From assembly GCF_029623755.1 (NCBI RefSeq), contig NZ_CP121106.1, positions 558,001 to 622,000 of the forward strand: 64,000 nucleotides of DNA, read 5' to 3'. Positions 51,580 through 60,691 of the stretch are shown here, piece after piece; positions within the stretch are counted from its first letter, which is position 1, and each line of letters begins with the position of its first letter. Source of the DNA: Altererythrobacter sp. CAU 1644 (GTDB taxonomy: Bacteria > Pseudomonadota > Alphaproteobacteria > Sphingomonadales > Sphingomonadaceae). The position numbers and the translations under genes are program-made. The notes under the pieces are model-generated. The model was not told the DNA's origin and ran no database searches. It saw only the letters and a list, made by a program, of their open reading frames with translations.

Positions 51580-54477
51580 ATGCGAAATCTGATGCTTACC
51601 TCTGCCCTTGCGTTGGCTCTCGCCGGATGTGCAACCGTACCTGCCGCCGAAAGTGCAACCGATACGGCCGCGACGAATAGCGCCGAAGTAGCCGTCGCTC
51701 CGCTCGGGGAGATGATCGAGGACGTCAAGCTCGACTACGAGACCTTCACCCTCGACAACGGGCTGGAAGTTGTGGTCCACACCGACCGCAAGGCGCCGAT
51801 CGTGGGCGTCACAACCTATTATCGTGTCGGTTCGAAGCACGAGCCGCGCGGGCGCACTGGTTTTGCCCACCTGTTCGAACACATCATGTTCACCGGGTCG
51901 GAGAACGTCGACAATTTCGACATTCCGCTCGAGGCCGCAGGCTCGACCAGCACGAACGGCAGCACCAATTTCGATCGCACCAATTACGTCGAAACCGTTC
52001 CGACCGGGGCACTCGATCTTGCGCTGATGATGGAAAGCGACCGCATGGGCTACCTGCTTGGCGCGGTCGACCAGGCCAAGCTCGACAAACAGCGGGGCGT
52101 TGTCCAGAACGAGAAGCGTCAGGGCGACAACCAGCCCTATGGCCTCACCTTCTATGCCCTGCTCGAAGGCCTGTTCCCTGTCGGCCACCCCTATCGCCAT
52201 TCGGTGATCGGTTCGATGGCGGATCTCGACGCGGCCTCGCTCGGCGACGTCCACCAGTGGTTCAAGGACAACTACGGCCCCAACAATGTAGTGCTGGTGC
52301 TGACCGGTGATATCGATGCCGCGACCGCGCGCCCCAAGGTCGAACGCTGGTTCGGCAGCATCCCGGCCGGACCCGAAGTCCGCAAGGTCGAAGGTGGTCC
52401 GGTAACCCTGGCGGCCGACAAGTCGCGCGAGATCGCCGACCAGGTTCCCCTGCCGCGGGTCTACCGCGCCTGGTCAGGGCCGGCGCAAGATCATCCGGAC
52501 GCAATCCCGCTGGCGCTTGGCTTCGAATTGCTCGGCAGCCTCAATAGCTCGCGGCTCGACAAGGCCCTCGTTCGCGAGGAACAGCTGGCCGTTTCCGTCG
52601 GCGCATTCAACCTGCTGGCCGAGGACGTGTCGATCATGGTCGCGCAGATGGACGTCAAGCCGGGCGTCGACCGCGCTACGGCTGAAGCGCGCCTCGATGC
52701 TCTGATTGCCGAACTCGTGGAGTCGGGACCAGAAGAGGAGGAACTCAAGCGCGCCGCCACCTCGTTGATCGCGCAAGCGGTGAACCAGCTGGAGGCGGTT
52801 GGCGATTTCGGCGGCAAGGGAATCGTATTTGCCGAAGGCGCGCTGTTCAACGATGATCCCGGCCATTATCTCGATGATCTGCGGGAAACGGCTGCCACGA
52901 CCCCCGGCCAGGTGCGCGAAGCGCTGCAGCGGTGGCTGACGCGCCCCGTATTCAAGCTGGCCATCGTCCCGGGCGAACGGACCGAAGATGGGGCGACCAT
53001 GGGGGGCTGGGGTGACGAAGCCACCGTTCCGCCCGAGCCTTCGACCAATGCCGGTGTCGTCCAAACGGCCTCGGGAGAAGCGCGCGAGATGCCTCCGGTC
53101 GAGCCGGTAGGGGCGCTCACCTTCCCCACTACGCAGAGCGCCAGGCTCTCCAACGGTGTTGAGGTCACGCTCGCAAGGCGCACCGCAGTTCCGAAGGTCC
53201 TCATGTCGATCGAATTCGATGCCGGCCTTGCTGCAGACGGTGCGGCCAGGGCAGGCACGCAGTCGCTGATGATGGAAATGCTCGAACAGGGCACCACCAC
53301 GCGCAGCGTCGATGACATCGCAGAAGAACAGGAACTGCTGGGCGCATCGATCTCGACCGGCACCTCGGTCGATCGCAGCACGGTGACGCTCGACACGCTG
53401 TCGGCCAATCTGGCCCCATCGCTGGAGCTCGTCGCCGACATCGTGCGCAACCCCGCCTTCAACGAAACCGATGTTGCTCGCGTTCGCGACCAGCGCCTGG
53501 CTGCGATCGCACAGCAGATCGCTTCGCCGATCGGCCTCGCGCAGCGCGTGTTCGGCCCGATCGTCTACGGCCGCGATCATCCCTACGGCTCGGTCGGCGC
53601 ATCAGGAGAGCGCGATGTCGTATCCTCCGTCACCACTGCGAGCTTGGCGGATGCGCACCGCACCTGGCTGCGCCCGGATAACATGCGGGTGACGGTCGTG
53701 GGCGATGTCGAGATGGCCAATCTGCTCCCAGCGCTCGAGGCCGCCTTCGGCGACTGGCAGGCTCCTGCGGGCGCTCCCCCGGCAAAGCAGCTCGATGCCC
53801 CTGTCGCGCAGACGGGTCCGGCGATCTACGTTCTCGACCGGCCCAACTCGCCGCAATCGGTGCTGCTGTTTGGCAGGGCGCTGCCCCTCACCGGGCGCGA
53901 CCAGGGCCTGGAGGCGCTCGAACTTGCCAACGAAGTCATCGGCAATGGCTTCCTGTCGCGCATCAACATGAACCTGCGCGAAGAAAAAGGCTGGTCCTAT
54001 GGCGCTCGCAGCAACATCAGCGATCCGCTTGGGCCGCGCGCCCTGACCGTGTTTACCCGGGTTCAGTCCGACCGGACCGGGGATTCGATCCAACTGATCC
54101 TCGACGAAATGCGCGCTTTCCCGTCGACACGCGGGGTCGATGCGGTCGAACTCCAGCGGGTGACCGATGGCAATATCCGCAACCTGCCGAACCGGTATCA
54201 GACCAATGCGCAGGTCTTGGGCGCATTGCTCGATAACCAACGGCTGGGACGCCCCGCCGACTACCAGTCGAAACTGCCCGACCTCTATCGTGCGATCGAC
54301 GCTGCCTCGCTCGAACAGGCCGCGACCCGCTATCTCCGACCCGACCAGATGGCCATCATCGTCGTCGGCGACCGCGGGCAGATCGACAGCCAGATTGCCG
54401 GGCTCGGCCTACCGGTCACCTACCTCGATCCGGAAACCGGAGAAGTAGTTGACTCTGATGTCAGTAGCGCGGATTAA
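51580..54477 (+). CDS. M16 metallopeptidase lipoprotein, two-domain
   Basis: A 965-residue zinc peptidase. The signal peptide ends LALAGC, a lipobox. The N-terminal M16 domain has the inverse zinc motif H97-L-F-E100-H101, with the distal ligand region VVQNEKRQGDNQPYG. The C-terminal M16 domain (about residue 540 on) lacks HxxEH: the matching place reads GTQSLMMEML, so it is the usual inactive half that closes over the substrate. The start at 51580 has AAGGAGA upstream; a frame open earlier overlaps the acylase gene and is not used. Such proteins degrade peptides in the periplasm. Confidence 0.93.
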   Translation: MRNLMLTSALALALAGCATVPAAESATDTAATNSAEVAVAPLGEMIEDVKLDYETFTLDNGLEVVVHTDRKAPIVGVTTYYRVGSKHEPRGRTGFAHLFEHIMFTGSENVDNFDIPLEAAGSTSTNGSTNFDRTNYVETVPTGALDLALMMESDRMGYLLGAVDQAKLDKQRGVVQNEKRQGDNQPYGLTFYALLEGLFPVGHPYRHSVIGSMADLDAASLGDVHQWFKDNYGPNNVVLVLTGDIDAATARPKVERWFGSIPAGPEVRKVEGGPVTLAADKSREIADQVPLPRVYRAWSGPAQDHPDAIPLALGFELLGSLNSSRLDKALVREEQLAVSVGAFNLLAEDVSIMVAQMDVKPGVDRATAEARLDALIAELVESGPEEEELKRAATSLIAQAVNQLEAVGDFGGKGIVFAEGALFNDDPGHYLDDLRETAATTPGQVREALQRWLTRPVFKLAIVPGERTEDGATMGGWGDEATVPPEPSTNAGVVQTASGEAREMPPVEPVGALTFPTTQSARLSNGVEVTLARRTAVPKVLMSIEFDAGLAADGAARAGTQSLMMEMLEQGTTTRSVDDIAEEQELLGASISTGTSVDRSTVTLDTLSANLAPSLELVADIVRNPAFNETDVARVRDQRLAAIAQQIASPIGLAQRVFGPIVYGRDHPYGSVGASGERDVVSSVTTASLADAHRTWLRPDNMRVTVVGDVEMANLLPALEAAFGDWQAPAGAPPAKQLDAPVAQTGPAIYVLDRPNSPQSVLLFGRALPLTGRDQGLEALELANEVIGNGFLSRINMNLREEKGWSYGARSNISDPLGPRALTVFTRVQSDRTGDSIQLILDEMRAFPSTRGVDAVELQRVTDGNIRNLPNRYQTNAQVLGALLDNQRLGRPADYQSKLPDLYRAIDAASLEQAATRYLRPDQMAIIVVGDRGQIDSQIAGLGLPVTYLDPETGEVVDSDVSSAD

Positions 54478-54515
54478 ACCACCCGTCTTTCAATCCCCAA
54501 AGAGAGGAAATTTGC

Positions 54516-54821
54516 ATGTCTGTTGCCGGAACCTACGATACCGTCGTCAAAAGCCCGATGGGCGATCAGAAGGGCACCTTCACCGTCGTCCCCGGTGACG
54601 ACGGCAACAGCTTCACCGGCTCGATGGCCGGCGGCATGGGCTCGATGGACGTGGCCGATGGCACCATCGACGGCAACACGCTGAGCTGGAAGATGAACAT
54701 GACCGTGCCGATGCCGATGACGCTCAACTGCACCGCCACCGTAGACGGCGACCAGCTGACCGGCACCGTCAACGCCGGCGCATTCGGCGACATGGCTCTG
54801 ACAGGCCAGCGCCAGGGCTGA
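54516..54821 (+). CDS. Small protein of unknown function, repeat-rich beta
   Basis: A 101-residue protein without signal peptide. It has short alternating strands with Gly/Met turns (GSMAGGMGSMDVADGTIDG, MNMTVPMPMTLNCT) and unusually many Met residues (about 11). I do not recognise a named family, though similar sequences are found downstream of hydrolases in this group. AGAGAGGAAA lies before the ATG, 38 bases after the peptidase gene, so it is probably in the same operon. It is followed by a strong terminator. Confidence 0.72.
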   Translation: MSVAGTYDTVVKSPMGDQKGTFTVVPGDDGNSFTGSMAGGMGSMDVADGTIDGNTLSWKMNMTVPMPMTLNCTATVDGDQLTGTVNAGAFGDMALTGQRQG

Positions 54822-54841
54822 ACCAGCACCTTACAGAATCG

Positions 54842-54879
54842 AAAGGGCCGTCGGAGCGATCCGGCGGCCCTTTTGCTTT
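54842..54879 (+). terminator. Terminator after the acylase/peptidase/small protein genes
   Basis: A 14-bp stem, AAAGGGCCGTCGGA and TCCGGCGGCCCTTT, with loop GCGA and one T-G pair, followed by TTGCTTT. Confidence 0.88.
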
Positions 54880-54902
54880 CTGCAAGGTCGGCTAACCTCG
54901 GC

Positions 54903-55769
54903 TCAGCCACCCACCGAGAAGTCGAAAATCCGCGAAGTTGTCGCGCCGACGCCGGAAATGCCTGGGCCCCCACCTGCTGCGGTCGAGTAGATGAATCCGT
55001 ACTCCCCGCGCTCGAGCTCGACTTGCGGGCGCACCTTGAAGACGCCGGGCGCCACCCGCTCGTAATCGAACGGGATCTGGTCCTTTTCCATTACTCCCGC
55101 CTTGGCGCCGCCAAGATTGAACTTGCCCACCTTGGCTTCGCGGCGTCCGCTCCTGACCTTGAAGCGCACGAGGCTGAATTCGGCCGGCGAGGTGACTGCA
55201 CCTGCGTCCCAGAAGCTGGCCCCGCCGCGGTTCGAAAGCGAACTGCTCGCCTGGTCGAAGTAGAAATAGAAGGTCGGGCGCGCGGCCTTAGCCGCGATAC
55301 GCGCCGAGCTGTTAGGGACCACCGTCTTGAAGCTCATCGAAGCAATGCCGCCGGTGAGCGCGTAGCCCAGGAACCCGCCGGTCTTGGTCTGGTTGCTGGT
55401 CGTCGCATCGATGAGGTGCATTCTCGGCTCGTCCGACCAGTCGGCGAGCAGGTAGACGCCGGGCGGGTGCGGCACAAGCGGGTCAGGGCTGTCGATCGAC
55501 GCCGCTGCCGACATCGAGGCGCCGGTCGAATTGGATGCCTCGATCATCGCCGCGATCACGACAGATGAAACACCCTTCTGCTTGAGCGCAATCAGCGCGT
55601 CCGTCGTGACGTCGTAGCTGCCCGGAGTTTGCTGGATCTTGGCGACGATGGCTTCCTCGCCGAGGCCGACCTCCGTCAGCATGACAACGGTTTCATTGTC
55701 GAGCGTTTCTGCGCTGGCAGGCGCAGCGAAGGCCAATGCCCCCGCGCCCAGGATAACCTTCCAATTCAT
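54903..55769 (-). CDS. Exported protein with N-terminal helical repeat domain, unknown function
   Basis: A 288-residue protein with a signal peptide ending APASA. Residues about 22-80 (LDNETVVMLTEVGLGEEAIVAKIQQTPGSYD then LIALKQKGVSSVVIAAMIEAS) form a helical module common in exported bacterial proteins, thought to mediate binding. The rest looks like beta-sandwich strands ending RIFDFSVGG. No enzyme motif is seen. The gap of about 100 bases to the upstream gene could hold a promoter. It is the last gene of the minus-strand group of exported proteins. Confidence 0.75.
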   Translation of the reverse strand: MNWKVILGAGALAFAAPASAETLDNETVVMLTEVGLGEEAIVAKIQQTPGSYDVTTDALIALKQKGVSSVVIAAMIEASNSTGASMSAAASIDSPDPLVPHPPGVYLLADWSDEPRMHLIDATTSNQTKTGGFLGYALTGGIASMSFKTVVPNSSARIAAKAARPTFYFYFDQASSSLSNRGGASFWDAGAVTSPAEFSLVRFKVRSGRREAKVGKFNLGGAKAGVMEKDQIPFDYERVAPGVFKVRPQVELERGEYGFIYSTAAGGGPGISGVGATTSRIFDFSVGG

Positions 55770-55870
55770 GATCGACCCCTGCTTGTTTTCGCACCCCCGA
55801 CCCGTGCAGGCCAGATGGAAGTGTCTGTAAACGCAGTTGTCCTAACAGCCTAGAAGGCTGGGCAGTTATT

Positions 55871-56470
55871 TCATCGCTTTATTTGCGCGCTGTCCATCAG
55901 CACACGGACGCCCGAGATATAGCGGTCGAAATAATAGAGTTTCGGCGCGTCGAAACTGATCAGGTAGAGGCGCTCGTCGATGATGGCGGCGCGCACTTCT
56001 CCGAGCCGTTCGACATTGTCGCCGCCCGTGTAGGAGAAGGCGAAGTGGACGCCGTCATAGCCTGCGAACTTGGCGGGTCGGACCTCGGTAATCTCGAACA
56101 GCGAGCCGCCCAGAACGACATTGGCAGTGTCCTCGTACCATTCGACGATGTCGGTCGGGAGCATGTCGGAATCGAATTCCGGCATGGGATTGCGCTTTTC
56201 CTGGCGGCGCTTGAACAGCGCCTCGCCATCCTTGATGCCCATATAGAAGCCGAGATCGGTCAGCTGCATGCCCTCGCGGGTCCACAGCTCGGCGCGCTTG
56301 GTAGGCCGCTGGGTCGAGCGGTTCCAGTCCTCGGTCGGCGTCACGATCACATTCGATCGGGCGACTTCACGCGGTTCGTCCTTCTTGACGAGCCGCCACC
56401 CGGCCTGCGCGGGTGCGGCGACCATGCCGGCGGCCAATACTGCGGCGATCAGGGCGATGCGAAACTTCAT
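55871..56470 (-). CDS. Exported protein of unknown function
   Basis: A 199-residue secreted protein: signal peptide to APAQA, then a single globular domain with alternating strands (DGVHFAFSYTGGDNVERLGEVRAAIIDERLYLISFDAPKLYYFD), split by turns. The end region with YYFDRYISGVRVLMDSAQ resembles the final helix of small exported domains, but I know no family name. Its ATG overlaps the stop of the M48 gene by four bases, so they are made from one message. Confidence 0.78.
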   Translation of the reverse strand: MKFRIALIAAVLAAGMVAAPAQAGWRLVKKDEPREVARSNVIVTPTEDWNRSTQRPTKRAELWTREGMQLTDLGFYMGIKDGEALFKRRQEKRNPMPEFDSDMLPTDIVEWYEDTANVVLGGSLFEITEVRPAKFAGYDGVHFAFSYTGGDNVERLGEVRAAIIDERLYLISFDAPKLYYFDRYISGVRVLMDSAQIKR

Positions 56471-57669
56471 TGGATTTCCTCCCCGGCCATGGAGGCGAGC
56501 AATGCGGCATCCGGCGCATCCGGCGCCAGTTCGAGATACTGGCGGAGCGCAGCCTTGCCTTCGGTTGCCTGCCCATCGCGCAACAGCGACAGGCCCAGCC
56601 CGCGCCAGCTTTCACTCGGGGCATTGCCGGCCGCGATCGCCTGACGGAAGAATTCAGCCGCCTGGGCGAAATCACCCGCTTCACCGCGCGCGCGGTAGAG
56701 TTCACCGCGGGCATAGAGCAGATCGCCGGTCCAGCCGAGCGGGTCGGTGCCGGCCAGGGTCGCGAGCAGATATTCGGTTCCGCCAAAATCCTTCAGCGCA
56801 ATCTGGTCTTCGATCAGGCGCGGCCACCAATTAGCCAATGCCGCGCGATATTCCGCTGCGTTATCAATGCCTTTTCCCTCTACCTGCGCTTCTTGCGCCA
56901 GCTTTGCGAGCGTCCCCATCCGCTCCGTCGAGCGCGGGTGCGTGGCGAACAGCCCGCCGTTGCGGTTCTTGTCGCTGCGATGACCGCGTTCCTTGGCGGT
57001 AGCGTCCATCTCGGCGCCGAGCTGCGACCATATCGCCGAGGCTGCGCGCGGATCGTAACCGGCGCGCGCAAGCTCGGTTACCGAGCCTGCATCGGCTTCG
57101 CGCTCCATGTCGCGCCCGAACGAGAAGAGGCTGCCCATGATCGCCATCTGCGTACCGACGGCCGCGGCATAGGGCACGCGGACAGGCACGACATAAAGCC
57201 AGCTGAGCAGGTCGGTCTTCGAGCGCATGTTGCGGAACAGACGGAGCGAGTGCTGCTTCTCGAAATGGGTGAATTCGTGTCCCAGCACCGCCGCCAGTTG
57301 CGCTTCGCTGCGCATGCGCAGCAATAGCCCGCTGTAGACGAGCATAACGCCATTGGGTGCCATGCTCGCGTTGAAGTAGGGCGTGCGCACGATGTAGAGG
57401 CGCGTCGCGGCACACCGATCGTCACCGACCGTGCGGCACAGCACGCCGCGCACATAATCGTTGAGCTCGGGGTCCTCGATCAGGAATTTCGATTGCTTCA
57501 GCCACCGCTCGGCTTCGTCCATCTCGTACCAGAGCCCGCGTTCGAGATCGTCCTGCGGCTCGTAGTTGTGTGCGCTTGGCAAAGGCTTGCTTGCACCGTC
57601 CGCGTCTTGCGCAGCGAGCGGGGAGCAGAGCAGCGTACCGGCCAGCAAAGCGGTGAGGATGCTCTTCAC
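56467..57669 (-). CDS. Exported M48 zinc metallopeptidase with C-terminal TPR-like repeats
   Basis: A 400-residue peptidase. A signal peptide ends SPLAAQ. The zinc motif H131-E132-F-T-H135 is preceded by APNGVMLVYSGLLLRM, and the third-ligand Glu lies in ADAGSVTELARAGYD of the same helix pattern. The C-terminal 120 residues contain helical repeats (for example AAEFFRQAIAAGNAPSESWRGLGLSLLRDG). It resembles BepA/YfgC and LoiP-type quality-control peptidases. It starts at a GTG (57669) overlapping the upstream stop (GTGA). An upstream frame extension is a shadow. Confidence 0.88.
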   Translation of the reverse strand: MKSILTALLAGTLLCSPLAAQDADGASKPLPSAHNYEPQDDLERGLWYEMDEAERWLKQSKFLIEDPELNDYVRGVLCRTVGDDRCAATRLYIVRTPYFNASMAPNGVMLVYSGLLLRMRSEAQLAAVLGHEFTHFEKQHSLRLFRNMRSKTDLLSWLYVVPVRVPYAAAVGTQMAIMGSLFSFGRDMEREADAGSVTELARAGYDPRAASAIWSQLGAEMDATAKERGHRSDKNRNGGLFATHPRSTERMGTLAKLAQEAQVEGKGIDNAAEYRAALANWWPRLIEDQIALKDFGGTEYLLATLAGTDPLGWTGDLLYARGELYRARGEAGDFAQAAEFFRQAIAAGNAPSESWRGLGLSLLRDGQATEGKAALRQYLELAPDAPDAALLASMAGEEIQ

Positions 57670-58508
57670 TGGTCGACCTCCGGGCTCTCTTCGGGCGTTT
57701 CCGCGGCCTCGGCCGAATTTTCCATTTCCGGATCGGGAGGCAGTGCGGGTTCGAAGAAGATCGTGCCCTCGGGCGCCGCGACACCCTCTGCCTTGACCGG
57801 GAAGTCCTCCATCAGCTGCTTCACCCGCTTCTCGGCGCCATCGACGGTGCGCGGATCGCCGCCCATCGAAGTGTCGACGTTGAGCCACACGAGATCGCCC
57901 GTGTCGAGGTCGACCAGGCCCGCGTAACCGATGTGGACGCCGCTCGGGACGAACCCTCCGCCAAGCAGCAGCGCCAGCCCCTGGATGACCTTGCGCCCGG
58001 TCGAGCCGTAGCTGTCATAGGTGTAGAAGAAGAGCCCATAGTCGCCGCCCAGCGGCTTGAGGCGGGCAGCGCCGTCACCCAGCGTCCAGTCGAACTTGTC
58101 GCGCTTCGTCGGGAGCCGGTTGCTGGGCACCATCTTGTGATTGAGGACGGCATTGGCGACGGTCGTGAACAGTGCGGTGTAATCTTCGACCAGCTCGGTA
58201 TTCTCCCCGTCCTGGTCGCCCACCATTACCAGCTGCGTGCCGCGCAACTGGTGCTCTTTCTCGAGCGCGGCCATCAGATTGGCCTTGGCCTGCTCGGTCC
58301 ATTCGGCATTGGGTTCGTGCATGCCGCCGGTCGTCTGCGCGCCCACGCGCACGTCCGGCCGAAAGACGAGGATCCTGACCTCGCCCGGCTTGAGCTGGTA
58401 ACCTTCCTTGACTTCGGTGCGCTCCAGCCCGCCGAGTTGCGCCTGGGCTGCGCCAACCGGCACGACCAGCAGCGCAGCGGCAGCCAGGGCGCCTAGCACG
58501 CGTCTCAT
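57666..58508 (-). CDS. Exported protein of unknown function, first gene of the M48 operon
   Basis: A 280-residue protein with signal peptide to GAAQA. The mature part contains YGLFFYTYDSYGSTGRKVIQGLALLLGGGFVPSG, with a possible hydrophobic segment around LALLLGGG, and ends in an acidic Pro/Glu-rich tail (PDPEMENSAEAAETPEESPEVDQ). I know no domain name. Its stop overlaps the start of the M48 peptidase, which suggests they function in the same envelope process, perhaps as substrate or adaptor; this is inference. Confidence 0.76.
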   Translation of the reverse strand: MRRVLGALAAAALLVVPVGAAQAQLGGLERTEVKEGYQLKPGEVRILVFRPDVRVGAQTTGGMHEPNAEWTEQAKANLMAALEKEHQLRGTQLVMVGDQDGENTELVEDYTALFTTVANAVLNHKMVPSNRLPTKRDKFDWTLGDGAARLKPLGGDYGLFFYTYDSYGSTGRKVIQGLALLLGGGFVPSGVHIGYAGLVDLDTGDLVWLNVDTSMGGDPRTVDGAEKRVKQLMEDFPVKAEGVAAPEGTIFFEPALPPDPEMENSAEAAETPEESPEVDQ

Positions 58509-58635
58509 GGGTCAAGACCCCCTATGTATGGAAGTCCCTGATATTGCATCATTTGCATGAACCGTCCGTGAAACGGTTTTGTTCCACGCATTCAGCTTGC
58601 CGGACCCAGGGCCTCCGACCTGGCCCGACCGGGCT

Positions 58636-59100
58636 TCAGGGTTTAGGGAGGTGCGACCTCAACGCCTGATAGGCCGCCGCGGCGACGGTGTTGGCGAGAT
58701 TGAGCGAGCGAACCTTGTCCGAGCGCATCGGCAGGCTGACCAGTTGGTCTCGGTGCGCGGCGACAATTTCCGCCGGAATGCCCTTGGTTTCGCGCCCGAA
58801 CACCAGATAGGCATCTTCGGGATAGTCGGGCTCGTAGAAGCTGCGGTTGGCATACTCCTCGAACAGGTAGAGCTGGTCGTCACGCGGCGTGCGTTCGGCG
58901 AGGAAAGCCTCCCAGCTGGCAAACTCGACCAGCCTGATGTGGGACCAGTAGTCGAGGCCGGAACGCTTGACCCGCTTGTCCGAGATATCGAAGCCGAGCG
59001 GGTGGATCAGCACCAGTTCCATGTCGAGCGCGACGCAGGTGCGCCCCACCGCGCCGGTGTTGCCGGGAATCTCGGGCTGGACAAGGACGATGGAGGTCAT
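58636..59100 (-). CDS. trmL: tRNA (cytidine/uridine-2'-O)-methyltransferase TrmL
   Basis: A 154-residue SPOUT methyltransferase that 2'-O-methylates the wobble base 34 of certain leucine tRNAs. It starts IVLVQPEIPGNTGAVGRTC, has the knot motifs YLVFGRETKGIP and LNLANTVAAAAYQAL, and normal length. It lies 13 bases after the gatB stop, so they may be cotranscribed. Confidence 0.93.
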   Translation of the reverse strand: MTSIVLVQPEIPGNTGAVGRTCVALDMELVLIHPLGFDISDKRVKRSGLDYWSHIRLVEFASWEAFLAERTPRDDQLYLFEEYANRSFYEPDYPEDAYLVFGRETKGIPAEIVAAHRDQLVSLPMRSDKVRSLNLANTVAAAAYQALRSHLPKP

Positions 59101-59113
59101 CGGCCCGCGTCAG

Positions 59114-60610
59114 CTAGCCCAGCTTGTCCTTCAGGATCTGGTTTACCACTGCCGGGTTCGCCTTGCCCTGCATCGCCTTCATCGTCTGGCCGACGAAGAA
59201 GCCGAACAATTTGTCCTTGCCGCCGCGGTACTCCTCGACCTTGTCGCCATTGTTCGCGATGATGTCGTCGATCGCGGCCTCGATGGCGCCCGTGTCGCTG
59301 ACCTGCTTCAAGCCCTCGCTATCGGCGATCTCGTCAGGCGCGCGGCCGGTTTTGAGCACGATCTCGAAGATCTCCTTCGCCTGCCCGCCCGAAATCTCGC
59401 CCTTGTCCTGCATCGCGAGGATTGCTGCCTGCGCTTCGGCGGTCGCGTTGGCCGGATCGGCTTCGTCACCCAGCGACTTGATGACGCCCGGGGCGACCGA
59501 GAGCGACCAGTTGGCGACCTGCGTGGCCACCGCCTTCTCGTCCTTGCCGATCGCCTTGGCGGTGGCGCCGAGCAGGGTTTCGAACCGCGCGAAGGTCTCG
59601 ACTTCGGCGGTCAGTTCGCGCGCGTTGTAGGGCGTGAGGCCCAGCTCATTCTCGTACCGCGCGCGCTTGGCATCGGGCAGTTCGGGCAGGCTCGCACGGC
59701 AATCCTCGAGGAAGCTGTCTTCCAGTTCGAGCGGCAGCAGGTCCGGATCGGGGAAGTAGCGATAGTCATGCGCGTCTTCCTTGGAGCGCATCGAGCGTGT
59801 CGTGCCGGTGTTCGGGTCGAACAGTCGCGTTTCCTGCACCACCGTGCCGCCGCCTTCGATCAAATCGACCTGGCGGTTCGCTTCATGCTCGATCGTCTGC
59901 ATGACGAAGCGCACCGAGTTGACGTTCTTCGTCTCGGTCCGCGTGCCGAATTCCTCGCCCGGACGGCGGACGCTGACATTGACGTCGGCACGCATCGAGC
60001 CTTCTTCCATATTGCCATCGCACGATCCGACATAGCGCAGGATCGAGCGCAGCTTGCGGACATAGGCCCCGGCCTCGGCAGGCGAGCGCATGTCAGGCTT
60101 GGAGACGATCTCCATCAGCGCGACCCCGCACCGGTTGAGGTCGACATAGGACATGGTCGGATGCTGGTCGTGCATCAGCTTGCCTGCGTCCTGCTCGACG
60201 TGGATCCGCTCGATGCCGATGACCTTGTCTTCGGCGATCCCGGCCTTCTCGTCGGCGTCGATGGTGAGCGAGCCCTCACCCACGATCGGGTGGTAGAGCT
60301 GGCTGATCTGGTAGCCCTGCGGCAGGTCGGCGTAGAAGTAGTTCTTGCGGTCGAACCGCGAGTACTTATTGATCTGCGCCTCGATCGCCATGCCGGTGCG
60401 CACCGCCTGGCGGATGCATTCGCGATTGGGCACCGGCAGCATGCCGGGCATCGCCGCGTCGACCAGCGAAACGTTGCAATTGGGCTCGGCTCCGAACTCG
60501 GTCGAAGCGCCCGAAAACAGCTTGGCATTGGAAGTGACCTGCGCGTGCACTTCGAGGCCGATGACGACCTCCCACTCGCCGGTGGCGCCCTGGATACGGT
60601 AGTTGCTCAT
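59114..60610 (-). CDS. gatB: Aspartyl/glutamyl-tRNA(Asn/Gln) amidotransferase subunit B
   Basis: A 498-residue kinase subunit of GatCAB that phosphorylates mischarged tRNA before amidation. Marks are [19 protein letters not shown], the [21 protein letters not shown] region and [18 protein letters not shown]. The C-terminal YqeY/tail domain ends [16 protein letters not shown]. It starts at the ATG at 60610. An extended frame upstream is not coding. It is separated from gatA by two opposite-strand genes and so needs its own promoter in the 80 bases before it. Confidence 0.97.
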   Translation of the reverse strand: MSNYRIQGATGEWEVVIGLEVHAQVTSNAKLFSGASTEFGAEPNCNVSLVDAAMPGMLPVPNRECIRQAVRTGMAIEAQINKYSRFDRKNYFYADLPQGYQISQLYHPIVGEGSLTIDADEKAGIAEDKVIGIERIHVEQDAGKLMHDQHPTMSYVDLNRCGVALMEIVSKPDMRSPAEAGAYVRKLRSILRYVGSCDGNMEEGSMRADVNVSVRRPGEEFGTRTETKNVNSVRFVMQTIEHEANRQVDLIEGGGTVVQETRLFDPNTGTTRSMRSKEDAHDYRYFPDPDLLPLELEDSFLEDCRASLPELPDAKRARYENELGLTPYNARELTAEVETFARFETLLGATAKAIGKDEKAVATQVANWSLSVAPGVIKSLGDEADPANATAEAQAAILAMQDKGEISGGQAKEIFEIVLKTGRAPDEIADSEGLKQVSDTGAIEAAIDDIIANNGDKVEEYRGGKDKLFGFFVGQTMKAMQGKANPAVVNQILKDKLG

Positions 60611-60691
60611 GGCGGTGCGATAGGGTGGCGCGGCGCGCCTGAAAAGTGGCTTTTTTGCCTTGTGAGGCCAAACCATGCCTGCCATTCGCTG

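Noticed and set aside
58558..58585. A plus-strand hairpin AACCGT/ACGGTT followed by TTTTGTT
   Set aside because: It resembles a terminator, but no plus-strand gene lies upstream. It is probably only part of the divergent-free spacer before trmL.
58967..60690. The first 570 codons of a long plus-strand frame reaching into the acyltransferase gene
   Set aside because: This part is antisense to gatB and trmL. Only the part after about 60692 resembles a protein family.
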